Shown: positions 17,692 through 27,572, numbered from the stretch's first letter. The stretch is DNA of 64,000 bases from Chlorogloeopsis fritschii PCC 6912 (GCF_000317285.1 NZ_AJLN01000049.1:1-64000), one strand, 5' to 3'. Numbers and translations are program-made. The notes: generated by a model not told the origin, from the sequence alone.

Positions 17692-18570
17692 TCAACGTTC
17701 TTGCTGCGAATAAACTTTGGGTGTCACTCCCACAAGCCGTTTGAAATGGTAAGTGAAATGTCCTTGACTGGCAAAACCAACCATCTGAGCAATTGTCACG
17801 AGCGACAAATTTCCTATCACCATCAGTTGTTTAGCTCGTTCAATTCGGCAACGGATTACATATTGATGAGGTGATGTATTGGTTGATTTCTTGAACAAGT
17901 GAGCAAAATGATAGGGACTTAATTGCACAATCTTTGCCAATTCAGCCAAGTTAATGTTTTTATCCAAGTTTGCATTAATGAAATCAATAATTTGCTTCCA
18001 TTGTGTTTGAGTAAAACCGCCTGGAATCGGTTTAATTTGACGTGAATGAGTTGAATATCGAGCTAAAAGATGGACAACCAGTGCATAAGCGATCGCATCA
18101 GCATATAAACTGCTGTTTTCCCCATCAATCTCTAGCGATGTTTTCAGCGCAAAGCCAATCTGTTCCACTAATGGATCAACAAGAGTCGCGAGATGGGGAA
18201 TCAGTTCTAAGCGATCGCTCCCAAACACGTCATAACCCACCTGAGTCAAAAAAGACGGTTCTAAAAACAGATTGAAGAATTCAGCTTCTTTATCCCAACG
18301 GAACTGTTGACTCAGATAAGCAGGATAAATTGCCAAATCTCCTGGGATTGAATCAACCGCCTTTCGTTGTCCATCAACGGCTTGCTCCAGTCGCACAGGC
18401 TTGCCGACATTCATACAAAGGGTATGTCGAGGCGATATATGCTCCGGCACTTCACAGGGAGGTTGCTGAAAGTGGGCAAAGTGAATGTTTGTCCACCTCG
18501 ATCCGTCACTCACCAATATTGGCGATCGGGGAAGGATTAAAGGTAACTTGTTTTGAGCAAGATCGGTCAC
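17692..18570 (-). CDS. AraC-family transcription regulator
   Basis: The 292-residue protein has a cupin-like N-terminal sensor region (about 30-150) and a C-terminal double helix-turn-helix: LAELAKIVQLSPYHFAHLFK (first) and IAQMVGFASQGHFTYHFKR (second), followed by the family signature VGVTPKVY. The start is a GTG at 18570 with a weak ribosome binding site, so the exact N-terminus is uncertain. The gene is divergent from the repeat-protein gene at 18782 across about 210 bp and upstream of the SnoaL-like gene, so either may be a target. The effector is unknown. Confidence 0.9.
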   Translation of the reverse strand: MTDLAQNKLPLILPRSPILVSDGSRWTNIHFAHFQQPPCEVPEHISPRHTLCMNVGKPVRLEQAVDGQRKAVDSIPGDLAIYPAYLSQQFRWDKEAEFFNLFLEPSFLTQVGYDVFGSDRLELIPHLATLVDPLVEQIGFALKTSLEIDGENSSLYADAIAYALVVHLLARYSTHSRQIKPIPGGFTQTQWKQIIDFINANLDKNINLAELAKIVQLSPYHFAHLFKKSTNTSPHQYVIRCRIERAKQLMVIGNLSLVTIAQMVGFASQGHFTYHFKRLVGVTPKVYSQQER

Positions 18571-18781
18571 AGTTATTTTGAGTTTTTTAAGAGGATTCTA
18601 GCAGCAAGCACTAGAGATGCCTTCCCCAAAAATGGTGATTGAGGTGTCTGTTTTGGAAAAATGAATTAGCTTATTGCACCCCAAAAGAGTGTTTTGATAA
18701 ACAAATCACTCTCAAGTTGGAAACACATTATATGCTCTGACAGAGGTTTTTTTGTCTCCATTTAAGTATCCTAATCGGTTA

Positions 18782-19300
18782 ATGAGCGAATTAGAAGAAG
18801 GAAGAACAGGCAAGAGCATGGATAATATAGACAATATTGATAGTACTGCAAGTAATTCGGATCAAAATACGACAGGTACTGAAGCTAATATTATTGATAA
18901 GCCATCATCTCAAGAACCAAAAAAATTTTCGAGCATGATTGATATCGATGGTCAGCGTCCGATAGACCCAAGTGATTTAGAGGTTAAAGAGACTCTCGAT
19001 ATAGATGGTCAACGTCCAATTGCTAAGAGCAATTTTCAATTAAATGAAACAATAGACGTAGACGGTCAGCGTCCGATAGCCAAAAGCGATTTTCAGGATC
19101 GTGAAAAGCTTGCTATAGACGGTCAGCGTCCGATAGACCCAAGTGATTTAGAGATTAGAGATACTCTCGACATCGACGGTCAACGTCCGATTGCTAAAAG
19201 TAGTTATCAGGTTGAGGATACCCTCGACATTGACGGTCAGCGTCCAATTACTTCAAGTAATACTGAAAAGCTTGACATTACAACGGACTATGTAGACTAA
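18782..19300 (+). CDS. Protein with six 19-residue IDGQRPI repeats
   Basis: The start is uncertain: ATG 18782 is used (172 residues), but TTG 18752 (behind an AGAGG) or ATG 18818 are also possible. After an acidic, Asn/Ser/Asp-rich leader of about 60 residues come six tandem units of the form (L/I)D(I/V)DGQRPI followed by ten variable residues. Two unit types alternate: DPSDLE(V/I) in units 1 and 4 and AKS(N/D/S)(F/Y)Q in units 2, 3 and 5, which implies duplication of a three-unit block. The core DGQRPI is invariant. There is no cysteine, no membrane segment and no signal peptide. I recognise no named family. The repeat form could mean a binding scaffold, a multicore peptide precursor or a structural filament; nothing in the sequence decides. 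It is divergent from an AraC regulator. Confidence 0.75.
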   Translation: MSELEEGRTGKSMDNIDNIDSTASNSDQNTTGTEANIIDKPSSQEPKKFSSMIDIDGQRPIDPSDLEVKETLDIDGQRPIAKSNFQLNETIDVDGQRPIAKSDFQDREKLAIDGQRPIDPSDLEIRDTLDIDGQRPIAKSSYQVEDTLDIDGQRPITSSNTEKLDITTDYVD

Positions 19301-19669
19301 AATCATCTAGGATGTTCTGTTTGAGTCTGAGGCTTAAGTTCAGAGTAAATTTGAGCCAGCTTGAATAATGGTGCGATCGCGTACACCAATCAGAATTATC
19401 AATTAATCACTTGGTGAAGGTAAAGCACGGAAAACACCTGTGCTTTTGCTAAGAGCTTTTCACGAGACGCAAATTATCGATAACCGCAATCACACTGAAA
19501 AAATTAAGCCAGCGCCTCAGGTGGTGCGCGTACACGCAAAGCGGCTATTTGCAGAAGTCGCTATGCGCACCAGGTTCTCGTCAGACATCGCTCCCCTACT
19601 CTTTTCAGAAATGAGAGGGCAGTGCTATTTAATCGCGGTATTACCCTCTGTGACTAGGGTTGAAGTCAA
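19301..19669. other. Gene-free interval with a short inverted repeat
   Basis: Between the repeat-protein gene and the convergent HNH gene. GGTGCGC at 19523-19529 pairs with GCGCACC at 19565-19571, enclosing CGCAAAGCGGCTATTTGCAG, a common form of dispersed cyanobacterial repeat. A 97-codon frame that spans this repeat and overlaps the HNH gene is not credible. Confidence 0.55.
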
Positions 19670-20206
19670 TTACTCATGTTCACCCACGTTTTGTGCATTC
19701 CAGAACTGTTCGGCAAATGCAACGGCTGGGTGAATTGGCGCTTTAGGCTTGGCTTTCAGTAACATACCCGCTTCATGCGGCAAGCGATCGCTCTTGGTTG
19801 AATTACACCTCTCACACGCCGTTACCACATTGTCCCAGGTATGCTGTCCACCCTTGGAGCGAGGAATTACATGGTCAAGTGTTAAATGCTTGGTGCTACC
19901 GCAGTATTGACAGGTGTAGCGATCGCGTTTGAGCACTTCACGTCGGTTTACAGGAGGTACTTTCCAATGCCGTTCGGGATTGCTAACCGTGAGACGAATA
20001 TGTTCGGGAACTTGTAGTACAACACTAGGAGAACGGACTTCCCATTGCTTTGTACTACCAAAATTTAAGGATTCTGCCTGACCTGTAATTAACAAAACGA
20101 TTGCTCGTTTGATATTGATCCGTGCCAATGGTAAGTAGTTTTTCGAGAACACTACCACTGAATTTTGTAGTATGTGCGAGCGTTGAAAAGGTGGTTGAGC
20201 TTCCAT
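19670..20206 (-). CDS. HNH endonuclease family protein
   Basis: This 178-residue protein has the HNH nuclease core in its second half: zinc-like pair CQYCG (about residue 101), LTLDHVIPRSKGGQHTWDNVVTACERCNSTK, where DHV.P.S.GG and the N of WDNVV are the typical metal and catalytic residues, and CERC closes the zinc site. The N-terminal 80 residues (VVVFSKNYLPLARINIKRAIVLLITGQAE) are those of a widespread single-gene HNH protein conserved in cyanobacteria and other bacteria. No restriction or phage partner is adjacent, so a housekeeping role is plausible but unknown. AGGAG lies just before the start ATG. Confidence 0.88.
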   Translation of the reverse strand: MEAQPPFQRSHILQNSVVVFSKNYLPLARINIKRAIVLLITGQAESLNFGSTKQWEVRSPSVVLQVPEHIRLTVSNPERHWKVPPVNRREVLKRDRYTCQYCGSTKHLTLDHVIPRSKGGQHTWDNVVTACERCNSTKSDRLPHEAGMLLKAKPKAPIHPAVAFAEQFWNAQNVGEHE

Positions 20207-20647
20207 AAGTTAATTCACTCCTAAAAAATAACCCCTGCCTCTGGTGAAAAGAAGCGGGGGTTAGGTAGTTGATACTTTTTGCCCTATGTCGTTACTATGA
20301 GACATTTGCACCTCCCGCTGTGGATAAAATCCGGATTTAGCCATCTGGAAATCGCTCCAAAAATGCCAACACTTGTAGATTTATCGCCTAACAAGCAATA
20401 TATTCCCTCCAACGCTTCGAGTGCTATCGCTCTGCTCGATCCCCTGCGGGATTGGCAATGCCGAAAAGCGCTAGTAACGGTTAAGGAAAATCTGCGTATC
20501 ATTGAAGCTTTGTATTATTTGTAATCGAGGCTATTTTTAATATTACATATGTAGTATGTATTTGTCTAGCACACAGTTTCACAATAGTTGAGCGTCGATT
20601 GAGTATGACATAAATCCAAATTTTCAAGAGAGGAAACTCAAGCTCAG
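20207..20647. other. Interval with a hairpin but no clear gene
   Basis: AACCCC(TGCCTC) at about 20229-20240 pairs with GAAGCGGGGGTT at about 20251-20262; it lies in the 5' region of the HNH gene and could be a leader hairpin or a terminator read from the other side. Frames of 81 codons (plus) and 72 codons (minus) overlap each other at 20279-20524; neither looks like a protein. Confidence 0.5.
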
Positions 20648-21400
20648 ATGCCTTTTAGCTTAACAATAAATAAAGTTAACTCCCACAAAGCAACGAGATC
20701 GGGGTTAATAAAAGCTATACACTATAAAAAGGAAAATATTCAACCCTTGAACAATCGACTCTTCTTAAAGGAAAAATTACAAGCGAAGCTTGAGGAGATC
20801 CAAATTAACAGGGATGGCTCTCCTGTTACCAATTTGAAGCTAGATAAAACTACTGTCACAGAAATTGAGCAGTTGACAAGGGAACTCGAAAGCTTTAATC
20901 CTCATCCTAGTCCTCTTTTGTATGCTACTTCTTTGCTGGAGGGAGCGTGGCAATTGCAATATTCCACTGCAAGAGAAATCCGTTCTTTAGCCTCCCTCCC
21001 GTTGGGGTTAAAAGTGGGTAAAGTCTATCAAGTGATTGATACTGCAAATAAATTGTTTTTCAACTTAGCTAAAGTTAAACATTCTTTTGGGCTAGTGTCG
21101 GGATATGTCAAAGTGACAGCTAGCTTTGAGCCTGCCACAGAAGATTTATCGCCTCCACCAAACAAACGCATTAATGTCTATTTTGACAAACGTTATCTAT
21201 CGATTGAGAAGATTATTGGCATTAATACTCCCCAATTCAACCCATTCAAGGTGTCGAGTGCTAATAATCCTACTGGTAGAGTTGCCACCCTTGACATTAC
21301 TTACTTGGATGAAACCCTAAGAATTGGGCGTGGAGGGGATGGAAGTTTATTCATTCTTACTAAATCCAATGATTTCCCTGATAATGCAAACTCGATCTGA
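20648..21400 (+). CDS. PAP/fibrillin (plastid-lipid-associated) family protein
   Basis: The 250-residue protein carries the PAP/fibrillin pattern in its C-terminal two-thirds: SLLEGAWQLQYSTAREI (about 97-113), the first strand of the lipocalin-like barrel, then GKVYQVID, GYVKVTASFEP, and the closing LDITYLDETLRIGRGGDGSLFIL. In plants and cyanobacteria these proteins associate with thylakoid lipids, carotenoid or plastoglobule-like bodies and help under photooxidative stress. The N-terminal 60 residues are less conserved. It stands alone with no signal peptide. The start ATG follows a weak purine stretch (AGAGAGGAAACTCAAGCTCAG). Confidence 0.85.
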   Translation: MPFSLTINKVNSHKATRSGLIKAIHYKKENIQPLNNRLFLKEKLQAKLEEIQINRDGSPVTNLKLDKTTVTEIEQLTRELESFNPHPSPLLYATSLLEGAWQLQYSTAREIRSLASLPLGLKVGKVYQVIDTANKLFFNLAKVKHSFGLVSGYVKVTASFEPATEDLSPPPNKRINVYFDKRYLSIEKIIGINTPQFNPFKVSSANNPTGRVATLDITYLDETLRIGRGGDGSLFILTKSNDFPDNANSI

Positions 21401-21536
21401 ACTGCGATCGCACTTCAGCTGGCTTTGGCAAGCAAAGGAAAGTCGCTCGTGAAGATTCGGTTCTATTCTTGGTGCGATCGCTTTATATTAAAGATAAATA
21501 ATTAAGAAAAATTAAGCTGTACTACCGTAACCAGCC

Positions 21537-22235
21537 ATGAGTCAAACTGCCCTAAATTTAATTGCCATCTCTGTTTTTCTCATGACCCTTTCCAGCCTGC
21601 TGGGGCCATTATTTCACCTATCGCCCACAGTACCAGCACTCGCCACCTTTACTATTTTGGGAATAGCAACTGTTGATACATTAGGTTGGCAAGGTAAGGG
21701 TGGAACCATATTTTTAGATTGGATAGCAGGATTTTCTCCTGCACATCGAGAACGCATTATCCACCACGAAGCTGGGCACTTTCTGGTTGCATATCTTTTA
21801 GACATTCCCGTTATCGGTTACACTCTCAGTGCTTGGGAAGCTTGGAAACAAAAGCAACCAGGGCAAGGAGGCGTGAGTTTTGATGATCAAGAGCTAGCAT
21901 CCCAGTTGGAACGAGGAACTATTAGCACCCAAATGCTCGATCGCTACTGCACTGTTTGGATGGCGGGTATTGCTGCTGAAACCTTGGTATACAAAAATGC
22001 TGAAGGTGGGGCTGATGATAAAAGCAAGCTGGCTGGAGTTTTAGGAAGTATGGGCTGTTCTGCCTCGGTTTGCGAGCAAAAGCAGCGCTTTTTTGCCCTG
22101 CAAGCCAAAACTCTCCTGCAAGAAAATTGGTTGGCATATCAAGCTTTAGTAAATGCCATGCGCCAACGTGCCTCTGTGGCAGAGTGTATTGCTGCCCTCA
22201 AACTTAAGAAGAAACTACCCGAAGATGCGAAATAG
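21537..22235 (+). CDS. Membrane M41-like zinc metallopeptidase without AAA domain
   Basis: The 232-residue protein has two N-terminal membrane helices (about 5-28 and 36-50) and then a FtsH-like peptidase core: H77-E78-A-G-H81 and, in a place suited to the third zinc ligand, GGADDKSK (about residues 161-168). The AAA+ ATPase of FtsH is absent. Proteins of this sort occur in cyanobacteria and plastids and are often annotated as ATP-dependent Zn protease although they have no ATPase. A role in membrane protein turnover, alone or with an ATPase partner, is plausible. Its 3' end overlaps the convergent diguanylate cyclase gene by 32 bp. Confidence 0.83.
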   Translation: MSQTALNLIAISVFLMTLSSLLGPLFHLSPTVPALATFTILGIATVDTLGWQGKGGTIFLDWIAGFSPAHRERIIHHEAGHFLVAYLLDIPVIGYTLSAWEAWKQKQPGQGGVSFDDQELASQLERGTISTQMLDRYCTVWMAGIAAETLVYKNAEGGADDKSKLAGVLGSMGCSASVCEQKQRFFALQAKTLLQENWLAYQALVNAMRQRASVAECIAALKLKKKLPEDAK

Positions 22236-23247
22236 GTTGAGAAATAATATTTTCGCTTTCGCTTTCGCAACCCATGACACGATTACGCCCGGCTGCTTTC
22301 GCTTGCAACAAATAACGATCAGCACGTTCTAGCAGACTGATTCCGCTCGCATCATCTTCCGCTTGCAGACATGATATTCCCAAACTAACAGTGGTGTTGA
22401 TTGACAGTTGATTGTCGATCGCAAAGGTATGCTCGCTAACTATACGATTAAGACGATGGGCTACGACTAGTGCTTCTTCGCAGCTTGTGTTACCAAGCAG
22501 GATCACAAATTCCTCCCCACCATAGCGGAAAGGAATATCACGCTCGCGCAGATTGTGGCGCAGTCGCTGGGATAACAACTGCAAAAGGCGATCGCCAACT
22601 AAATGCCCGTAGGTATCATTAACTTTTTTAAAATAATCGACATCTAAAATAATTAAACTTAGAGAAGTCCGATGATTGCGAGCTTTTTGAATTTGCCTGG
22701 GCAATTCCCAATCTAAAGCACGGCGATTGCTAAACTCTGTCAGCGCATCAGATAGGGCGATTGTGGATAAAAAGTCGTTTTTGCGGAGCAGATCCCGGTA
22801 TTTCTGAGCTTTTCGCAAGCCTACTGTCAATTGCGCTGATAATAAACGCTGATTGACGGTTAAATCTACTAGATTTGGATCTGTATCGTCCTTTGGAACT
22901 AGCCAAATATATGCATCAGCTCCTTGCCTGAGTGCGATCGCATTGATCTCAAACTCCCACTCCAAGCCGTACTGACTTTTACTTGCAAGCAACTGGGGAC
23001 GATCTTCTAAAAGAATACAGTAAATCCAAGATAGTTTTGTCTGTTCTTTCAGCCAACAGCAGAGTTCTAGACTGCCATTATTGCTCGCCTGCACAAGAAT
23101 AATATCGGGCGGTGTGATTTGAATGTAAGACACAGCCTGATCGATATTATTGATAACTTCTATGCTACAGGCACTTGCATCACGGATCTGATCCGGAAGT
23201 GTAGTGATAAAATTATTGCTTCCAAAGACCAGAATAGAAATTTTCAT
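22204..23247 (-). CDS. Diguanylate cyclase with degenerate receiver domain
   Basis: The 347-residue protein has a C-terminal GGDEF domain with an active GGEEF motif at residues 243-247 and the allosteric I-site RERD at 234-237, five residues upstream, so it should make cyclic di-GMP from two GTP and be feedback-inhibited. The N-terminal 130 residues look like a response-regulator receiver (SILVFGSNN, PPDIILVQASNNG), but the phosphoacceptor Asp seems replaced by Gln in ILVQ and the acidic pair near the start is missing, so control by phosphorylation is unlikely. A helix (about 135-165) links the two domains. No partner kinase is adjacent. Confidence 0.92.
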   Translation of the reverse strand: MKISILVFGSNNFITTLPDQIRDASACSIEVINNIDQAVSYIQITPPDIILVQASNNGSLELCCWLKEQTKLSWIYCILLEDRPQLLASKSQYGLEWEFEINAIALRQGADAYIWLVPKDDTDPNLVDLTVNQRLLSAQLTVGLRKAQKYRDLLRKNDFLSTIALSDALTEFSNRRALDWELPRQIQKARNHRTSLSLIILDVDYFKKVNDTYGHLVGDRLLQLLSQRLRHNLRERDIPFRYGGEEFVILLGNTSCEEALVVAHRLNRIVSEHTFAIDNQLSINTTVSLGISCLQAEDDASGISLLERADRYLLQAKAAGRNRVMGCESESENIISQPISHLRVVSS

Positions 23248-24185
23248 GGCTTTGCTTTTTGCCCTATATCAACTTCAAGGATATAAGCCTGGTAAAACCT
23301 TATTAAGGCTTGCTGCTGTCAATATGTATACTTATATTTTTTAAATCGGAGCAGTATCCCATATTTTCTTGCCTTGCTATTGCATCTACAGTCATCTTCT
23401 CCTAACTTTACTATTACTACAGTGGTCAAAGTTGAAATTTAGGATACCTAATTCTGCTGTTACCCGCTGTATTTCAAACAGTAACAATACTGAATCATCT
23501 TCAAGAGAAGACTAAGTATACCTGAAATCTTATGTAATCTACAGGAATTTTTTATCTAGAATTGTTATCCAGTAACTTGTTTTAAGTAATCTGAGGTTTT
23601 TAAAGAAAAATTTTACAGGTTAAACAATTCTTCTGTTTTTATGGGCTTGGTCTTTGGATGATATATTATTGTATTATTTCATCCGTAAAAACCGTTACAA
23701 ACTAATATTTTTCAAAGGCTACATAATTAATAGTTTGTGTTTTTTTGTGATTTATAACCTGCAATACTTAAGTTTATATTTTGTTGGGAAACTAATCATC
23801 ACAGTCTCTATATTTCCACAATATCCTGAAATTCACTAGGAATTGATAAAATTTTAGTGAATTGTTGCCCTGCTTTTTAAACAAAAACAAGTGAATAATA
23901 TTAGTCTAATCAAATACAGCTTTATAACAGCTAGCTATTAGCTGTCTTGTCCTCCGAATTACTAAGTAGATTTACATAATAGCAAAAATGTCAAAAAATG
24001 ATCCCAAATAAAAAATTAAGAAACTATTTCAGGTTCATAAAAGAACACAGAACTCAAAATTAGTTAGGGATTAGAGACATTAATTAGGAAATAGGGTTGG
24101 GGGAAGGATAACTGACAACTGATAACTGATTACTGGTTTGTGAGTTCTTTGTTATAAACTTTCAGTGAATCAGTATCTATTGAAT
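23248..24185. other. Long AT-rich gene-free interval
   Basis: About 940 bases with no supported gene. The DNA is markedly AT-rich. A 61-codon frame at 23654-23839 begins with TTG and is low-complexity; I do not accept it. No tRNA or clear palindrome is seen. GGGTTGGGGGAAGGATAACTG followed by TGATAACTGATTACTGG near 24092-24137 resembles the short repeats of this genome. Confidence 0.55.
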
Positions 24186-24389
24186 CTATTGATAGCCTTC
24201 TATCTCATAACCAGCTGCAACAATAGATTGTTTGATTGACTCTTCGGAAGCTGTAGATTCTACGGTGACAGTTTTAGCTTGGACGTCCACCTCAACCTTT
24301 GCATCAGGTTCCATAGTGTGGATAGATTCCGTAATCGTTTCAGCACAACCTTCACAAGCTATATTTGGAACTTTCAATTTTAATGCCAT
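24186..24389 (-). CDS. Heavy-metal-associated (HMA) domain protein, copper chaperone-like
   Basis: The 67-residue protein is one whole HMA domain of the Atx1/CopZ type: strand LKLKVPNI, then ACEGC with the metal-binding CxxC (C13 and C16), helix AETITESIHTMEP, strands AKVEVDV and KTVTVES, and the second helix SEESIKQSIVAAGYE. In cyanobacteria such proteins pass Cu(I) to the P-type ATPases that feed plastocyanin and cytochrome oxidase; other metals are possible. No ATPase gene is adjacent. The ATG is preceded on the minus strand by GAGGTCACTT. Confidence 0.9.
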   Translation of the reverse strand: MALKLKVPNIACEGCAETITESIHTMEPDAKVEVDVQAKTVTVESTASEESIKQSIVAAGYEIEGYQ

Positions 24390-24621
24390 AAGTGACCTCG
24401 GTATGTAAATTTGCCATGATTCTCAAATATCTATCCTATTGAAGAAAGATTAATTCCTCATCTGACTACAGTTAGGAGATTTTTCTATCGTTGCCAGCTA
24501 GCTGCGAGCTTCGTTGGTTTCTCGAATCAGGTTTTTGGGTAGCAGCAAATTCAAACAAAATGTCAGAATTAGGATTATCCTCTTTTATGCAACTTCACTA
24601 TCTCACGTAAATATCCCTCCC

Positions 24622-27267
24622 ATGTCTTATCATCCCCAGTACCTCAGCGGTAACGAAATTCGCACCTTATTCCTCGACTTCTATGCCCAACGGGGACACC
24701 AAATTCTGCCAAGTGCCTCCCTCGTGCCAGAAGATCCCACCGTGCTGCTGACGATCGCGGGGATGCTACCGTTTAAACCGATATTTTTGGGACAGCGCAC
24801 ACCAGAATTCAAACGCGCTACTACTTCCCAAAAATGCATCCGCACCAATGATATTGAAAATGTCGGACGCACCCAACGGCATCATACCTTTTTTGAAATG
24901 TTGGGTAACTTTAGTTTTGGCGACTATTTTAAAGAACAAGCGATCGCTTGGGGTTGGGAAATCTCTACAACTGTCTTTAAGTTACCTCCAGAGCACCTCG
25001 TTGTCAGTGTCTACGAAGAAGACGACGAAGCCTATGCGATCTGGCGAGATCAAATCGGCGTGCCAGAAAAGAGAATTAAGCGCATGGGTGCAGATGATAA
25101 CTTCTGGAACTCCGGCCCGACTGGCCCTTGCGGCCCCTGTTCGGAGATATACTATGATTTTCACCCAGAACGGGGTGACGACAATATAGATTTAGAAGAC
25201 GATACTCGATTTATTGAGTTTTACAATCTTGTCTTCATGCAATACAACCAGGATGCAGAAGGCAACTTAACACCCCTTGCGAATAAGAACATCGACACCG
25301 GCATGGGTTTGGAGAGGATGGCGCAAATTCTCCAACAAGTTCCCAATAACTACGAAACTGATTTAATTTTCCCGATTATTAAAAAAGCAGCAGAAATTGC
25401 TGGTGTTGACTACTATAAAGCTGGCGAAAAAAACCAAGTTTCTCTAAAAATCATCGGCGATCACGCTCGCGCTGTTGTTCATATGATTGCCGATGAAATC
25501 CGCGCCTCCAACGTGGGAAGAGGTTATGTGCTGCGACGCTTAATTCGGCGTCTGGTACGTCACGGGCGCTTAATTGGCATTCGTGGTGAATTTACCACCC
25601 AAGTTGCTGAAGTTGCTATTTCCCTGGCTGAAGATGCTTACCCCAATCTCCGTCAACGAGAAAATGCCATCAAAGCAGAATTGCAACGGGAAGAATCTCG
25701 CTTTCTCCAGACGTTGGAAAGAGGCGAAAAACTGCTGGAGGAAATTATTGCTCAGGTGAAGCAGCAAGGCAAAACCCAAATTAGCGGAGAAGATGCCTTT
25801 ACCCTATTTGATACCTATGGTTTCCCCTTAGAACTTACCCAAGAAATAGCAGGAGAAAACAACCTGACAGTCGATGTTGACGGCTTCAATGTCGAAATGG
25901 AAAAACAGAGACAACGCGCAAGAGTTGCTCATGAAAGTATCGACTTAACAGTGCAAGGTTCTCTCGACAAGCTCGCTGAACATATTCATGCGACAGAGTT
26001 TTTGGGCTACGTTCAACCGACAGTGACTGCGAAAGTCGAAGCCATATTGGTAGGTGGCGTTTCCCAAGAAGAAGCAGAAGCGGGAACTGACGTGCAAATT
26101 GTTCTCGACAAAACTCCGTTTTATGCTGAGTCGGGAGGACAAATCGGCGATAAAGGTTACATTTCTGGTGAAGGTGTCGTCGCTACAATTTATGATGTCA
26201 AAAAAGAATCTGATTTCTTTGTTCATTTTGGACGGATTGAACGCGGCACTCTGAGAGTAGGCGATACTATCACCGCTCAAATCGATCGCGCTTGTCGGCG
26301 TCGGCTACAAGCTAACCATACTGCAACTCATCTACTGCAAGCGGCGTTAAAGAAAATTGTCGATGACTCGATTTCGCAGGCGGGTTCTTTGGTGGCGTTT
26401 GATAGACTGCGCTTTGACTTCAACTGTTCGCGCCCCCTGACACCAGAAGAGATCCAGCAAGTAGAGGAACAAGTAAACACCTGGATTGCAGAAGCACACT
26501 CAGCTCATGTGGCTATTCTGCCCCTTGCCGAAGCAAAAGCTAAAGGTGCGATCGCTATGTTTGGAGAAAAATACGGCGAAGAAGTACGCGTGATTGATTT
26601 CCCTGGCGTGTCGATGGAATTGTGCGGTGGAACCCACGTTAGCAACACTGCCGAAATAGGGGTATTCAAAATTATCTCTGAAAGTGGTGTGGCTTCGGGA
26701 GTGCGACGGATTGAAGCTGTTTCTGGCCCGGCGATGCTAGACTACTTGAACGTGCGCGATAAAGTAGTTAAGGATTTGGGTGACAGATTCAAAGTCAAAC
26801 CTGAAGAACTACCAGACAGAATTACAACTCTGCAAAACGAACTGAGAACCACTCAAAAAGAACTAGAAACACTCAAGTCACAGTTAGCGATCGCTAAATC
26901 TGACAGTTTACTGCAAACAGTCGAAACTGTCGGCGATTACAAAATTCTGATTGCCCAAATGGAAGACGTTGACGCACAATCCTTGCAAACCGCAGCAGAA
27001 CGTTTGCTGCAAAAACTTGGCTCTGGAGCAGCAGTAGTACTTGGTTCTGTTCCCGAAGCCGGAAAAGTCAGCTTCGTTGCAGCATTTTCGCCAGAAGTGA
27101 ACAAGAAAGGCTTGCAGGCTGGAAAATTTATTGGTGCGATCGCTAAAATTTGCGGTGGTGGCGGTGGCGGGCGTCCAAATTTAGCGCAAGCAGGCGGGCG
27201 TGATGCGAGTAAATTGCCAGAGGCGTTGGAGAAAGCCCAAAGCGAGTTGAAGTCCGCGTTGGGTTAA
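24622..27267 (+). CDS. alaS: Alanyl-tRNA synthetase
   Basis: The start at ATG 24622 ([14 protein letters not shown]) gives 881 residues, the usual AlaRS size; the 36 codons upstream in frame do not resemble the family. The class II catalytic core has [15 protein letters not shown] and the motif 2/3 region [15 protein letters not shown], then the tRNA-recognition region, the editing domain with [13 protein letters not shown] (first HxxxH) and CGGTHV, a coiled coil (about 730-770) and the C-terminal DHHA1 domain with [15 protein letters not shown]. It charges tRNA-Ala and clears mischarged Ser or Gly. It is followed by a terminator hairpin at 27286. Confidence 0.97.
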   Translation: MSYHPQYLSGNEIRTLFLDFYAQRGHQILPSASLVPEDPTVLLTIAGMLPFKPIFLGQRTPEFKRATTSQKCIRTNDIENVGRTQRHHTFFEMLGNFSFGDYFKEQAIAWGWEISTTVFKLPPEHLVVSVYEEDDEAYAIWRDQIGVPEKRIKRMGADDNFWNSGPTGPCGPCSEIYYDFHPERGDDNIDLEDDTRFIEFYNLVFMQYNQDAEGNLTPLANKNIDTGMGLERMAQILQQVPNNYETDLIFPIIKKAAEIAGVDYYKAGEKNQVSLKIIGDHARAVVHMIADEIRASNVGRGYVLRRLIRRLVRHGRLIGIRGEFTTQVAEVAISLAEDAYPNLRQRENAIKAELQREESRFLQTLERGEKLLEEIIAQVKQQGKTQISGEDAFTLFDTYGFPLELTQEIAGENNLTVDVDGFNVEMEKQRQRARVAHESIDLTVQGSLDKLAEHIHATEFLGYVQPTVTAKVEAILVGGVSQEEAEAGTDVQIVLDKTPFYAESGGQIGDKGYISGEGVVATIYDVKKESDFFVHFGRIERGTLRVGDTITAQIDRACRRRLQANHTATHLLQAALKKIVDDSISQAGSLVAFDRLRFDFNCSRPLTPEEIQQVEEQVNTWIAEAHSAHVAILPLAEAKAKGAIAMFGEKYGEEVRVIDFPGVSMELCGGTHVSNTAEIGVFKIISESGVASGVRRIEAVSGPAMLDYLNVRDKVVKDLGDRFKVKPEELPDRITTLQNELRTTQKELETLKSQLAIAKSDSLLQTVETVGDYKILIAQMEDVDAQSLQTAAERLLQKLGSGAAVVLGSVPEAGKVSFVAAFSPEVNKKGLQAGKFIGAIAKICGGGGGGRPNLAQAGGRDASKLPEALEKAQSELKSALG

Positions 27268-27285
27268 TTATTTCATGGCTTAAGT

Positions 27286-27320
27286 GAGGGAGAAATAAGA
27301 GGCTAGTTTTTCTCCCTTTT
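27286..27320 (+). terminator. Terminator hairpin after alaS
   Basis: GGGAGAAA (27288-27295) pairs with TTTCTCCC (27309-27316), followed by TTTTC. It lies just after the alaS stop codon. Confidence 0.65.
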
Positions 27321-27350
27321 CTATCAAACAGCAGATTAGTTTATATAAAT

Positions 27351-27572
27351 TTACTTTAAATAACCAACCATAATATATATATTCTTAATTATTATCGTTC
27401 TCAAAGCTACAAGTAATTTACCCAATTCAGAAATATGCACACTAATCTTGGCTACACCATATCCTTCAAGAATTACTTCCGTTGAAGATGTTTCTGCAAG
27501 CCCAGAACGAATTAAATTATTAATATAATTACTATTTTTACTACCTTCTATAAGTTGTTTCAAATCTTCCAT
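27351..27572 (-). CDS. Possible small hypothetical protein
   Basis: A 73-codon frame starting at an ATG. Its product (MEDLKQLIEGSKNSNYINNL at the start) has a plausible amino-acid mix with a central glycine- and valine-containing stretch, but I recognise no family, and there is no clear ribosome binding site. It lies between alaS and the toxin-antitoxin genes on the opposite strand. It may be chance. Confidence 0.25.
   Translation of the reverse strand: MEDLKQLIEGSKNSNYINNLIRSGLAETSSTEVILEGYGVAKISVHISELGKLLVALRTIIIKNIYIMVGYLK

Noticed and set aside
18900-19290. CRISPR array suspected from the regular spacing of repeats
   Set aside because: The repeats are 57 bases in frame, encode a constant protein motif and lack unique spacers of CRISPR size. 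No cas genes are seen in the window.
19440-19733. 97-codon frame between the IDGQRPI gene and the HNH gene
   Set aside because: It runs through a dispersed repeat and overlaps the end of the HNH gene; the product has no protein-like pattern.
20279-20524. Overlapping 81- and 72-codon frames on opposite strands
   Set aside because: Neither has a ribosome binding site or a recognisable pattern, and they exclude each other.
23654-23839. 61-codon AT-rich frame with hydrophobic residues
   Set aside because: TTG start, low complexity and no ribosome binding site; expected by chance in AT-rich DNA.
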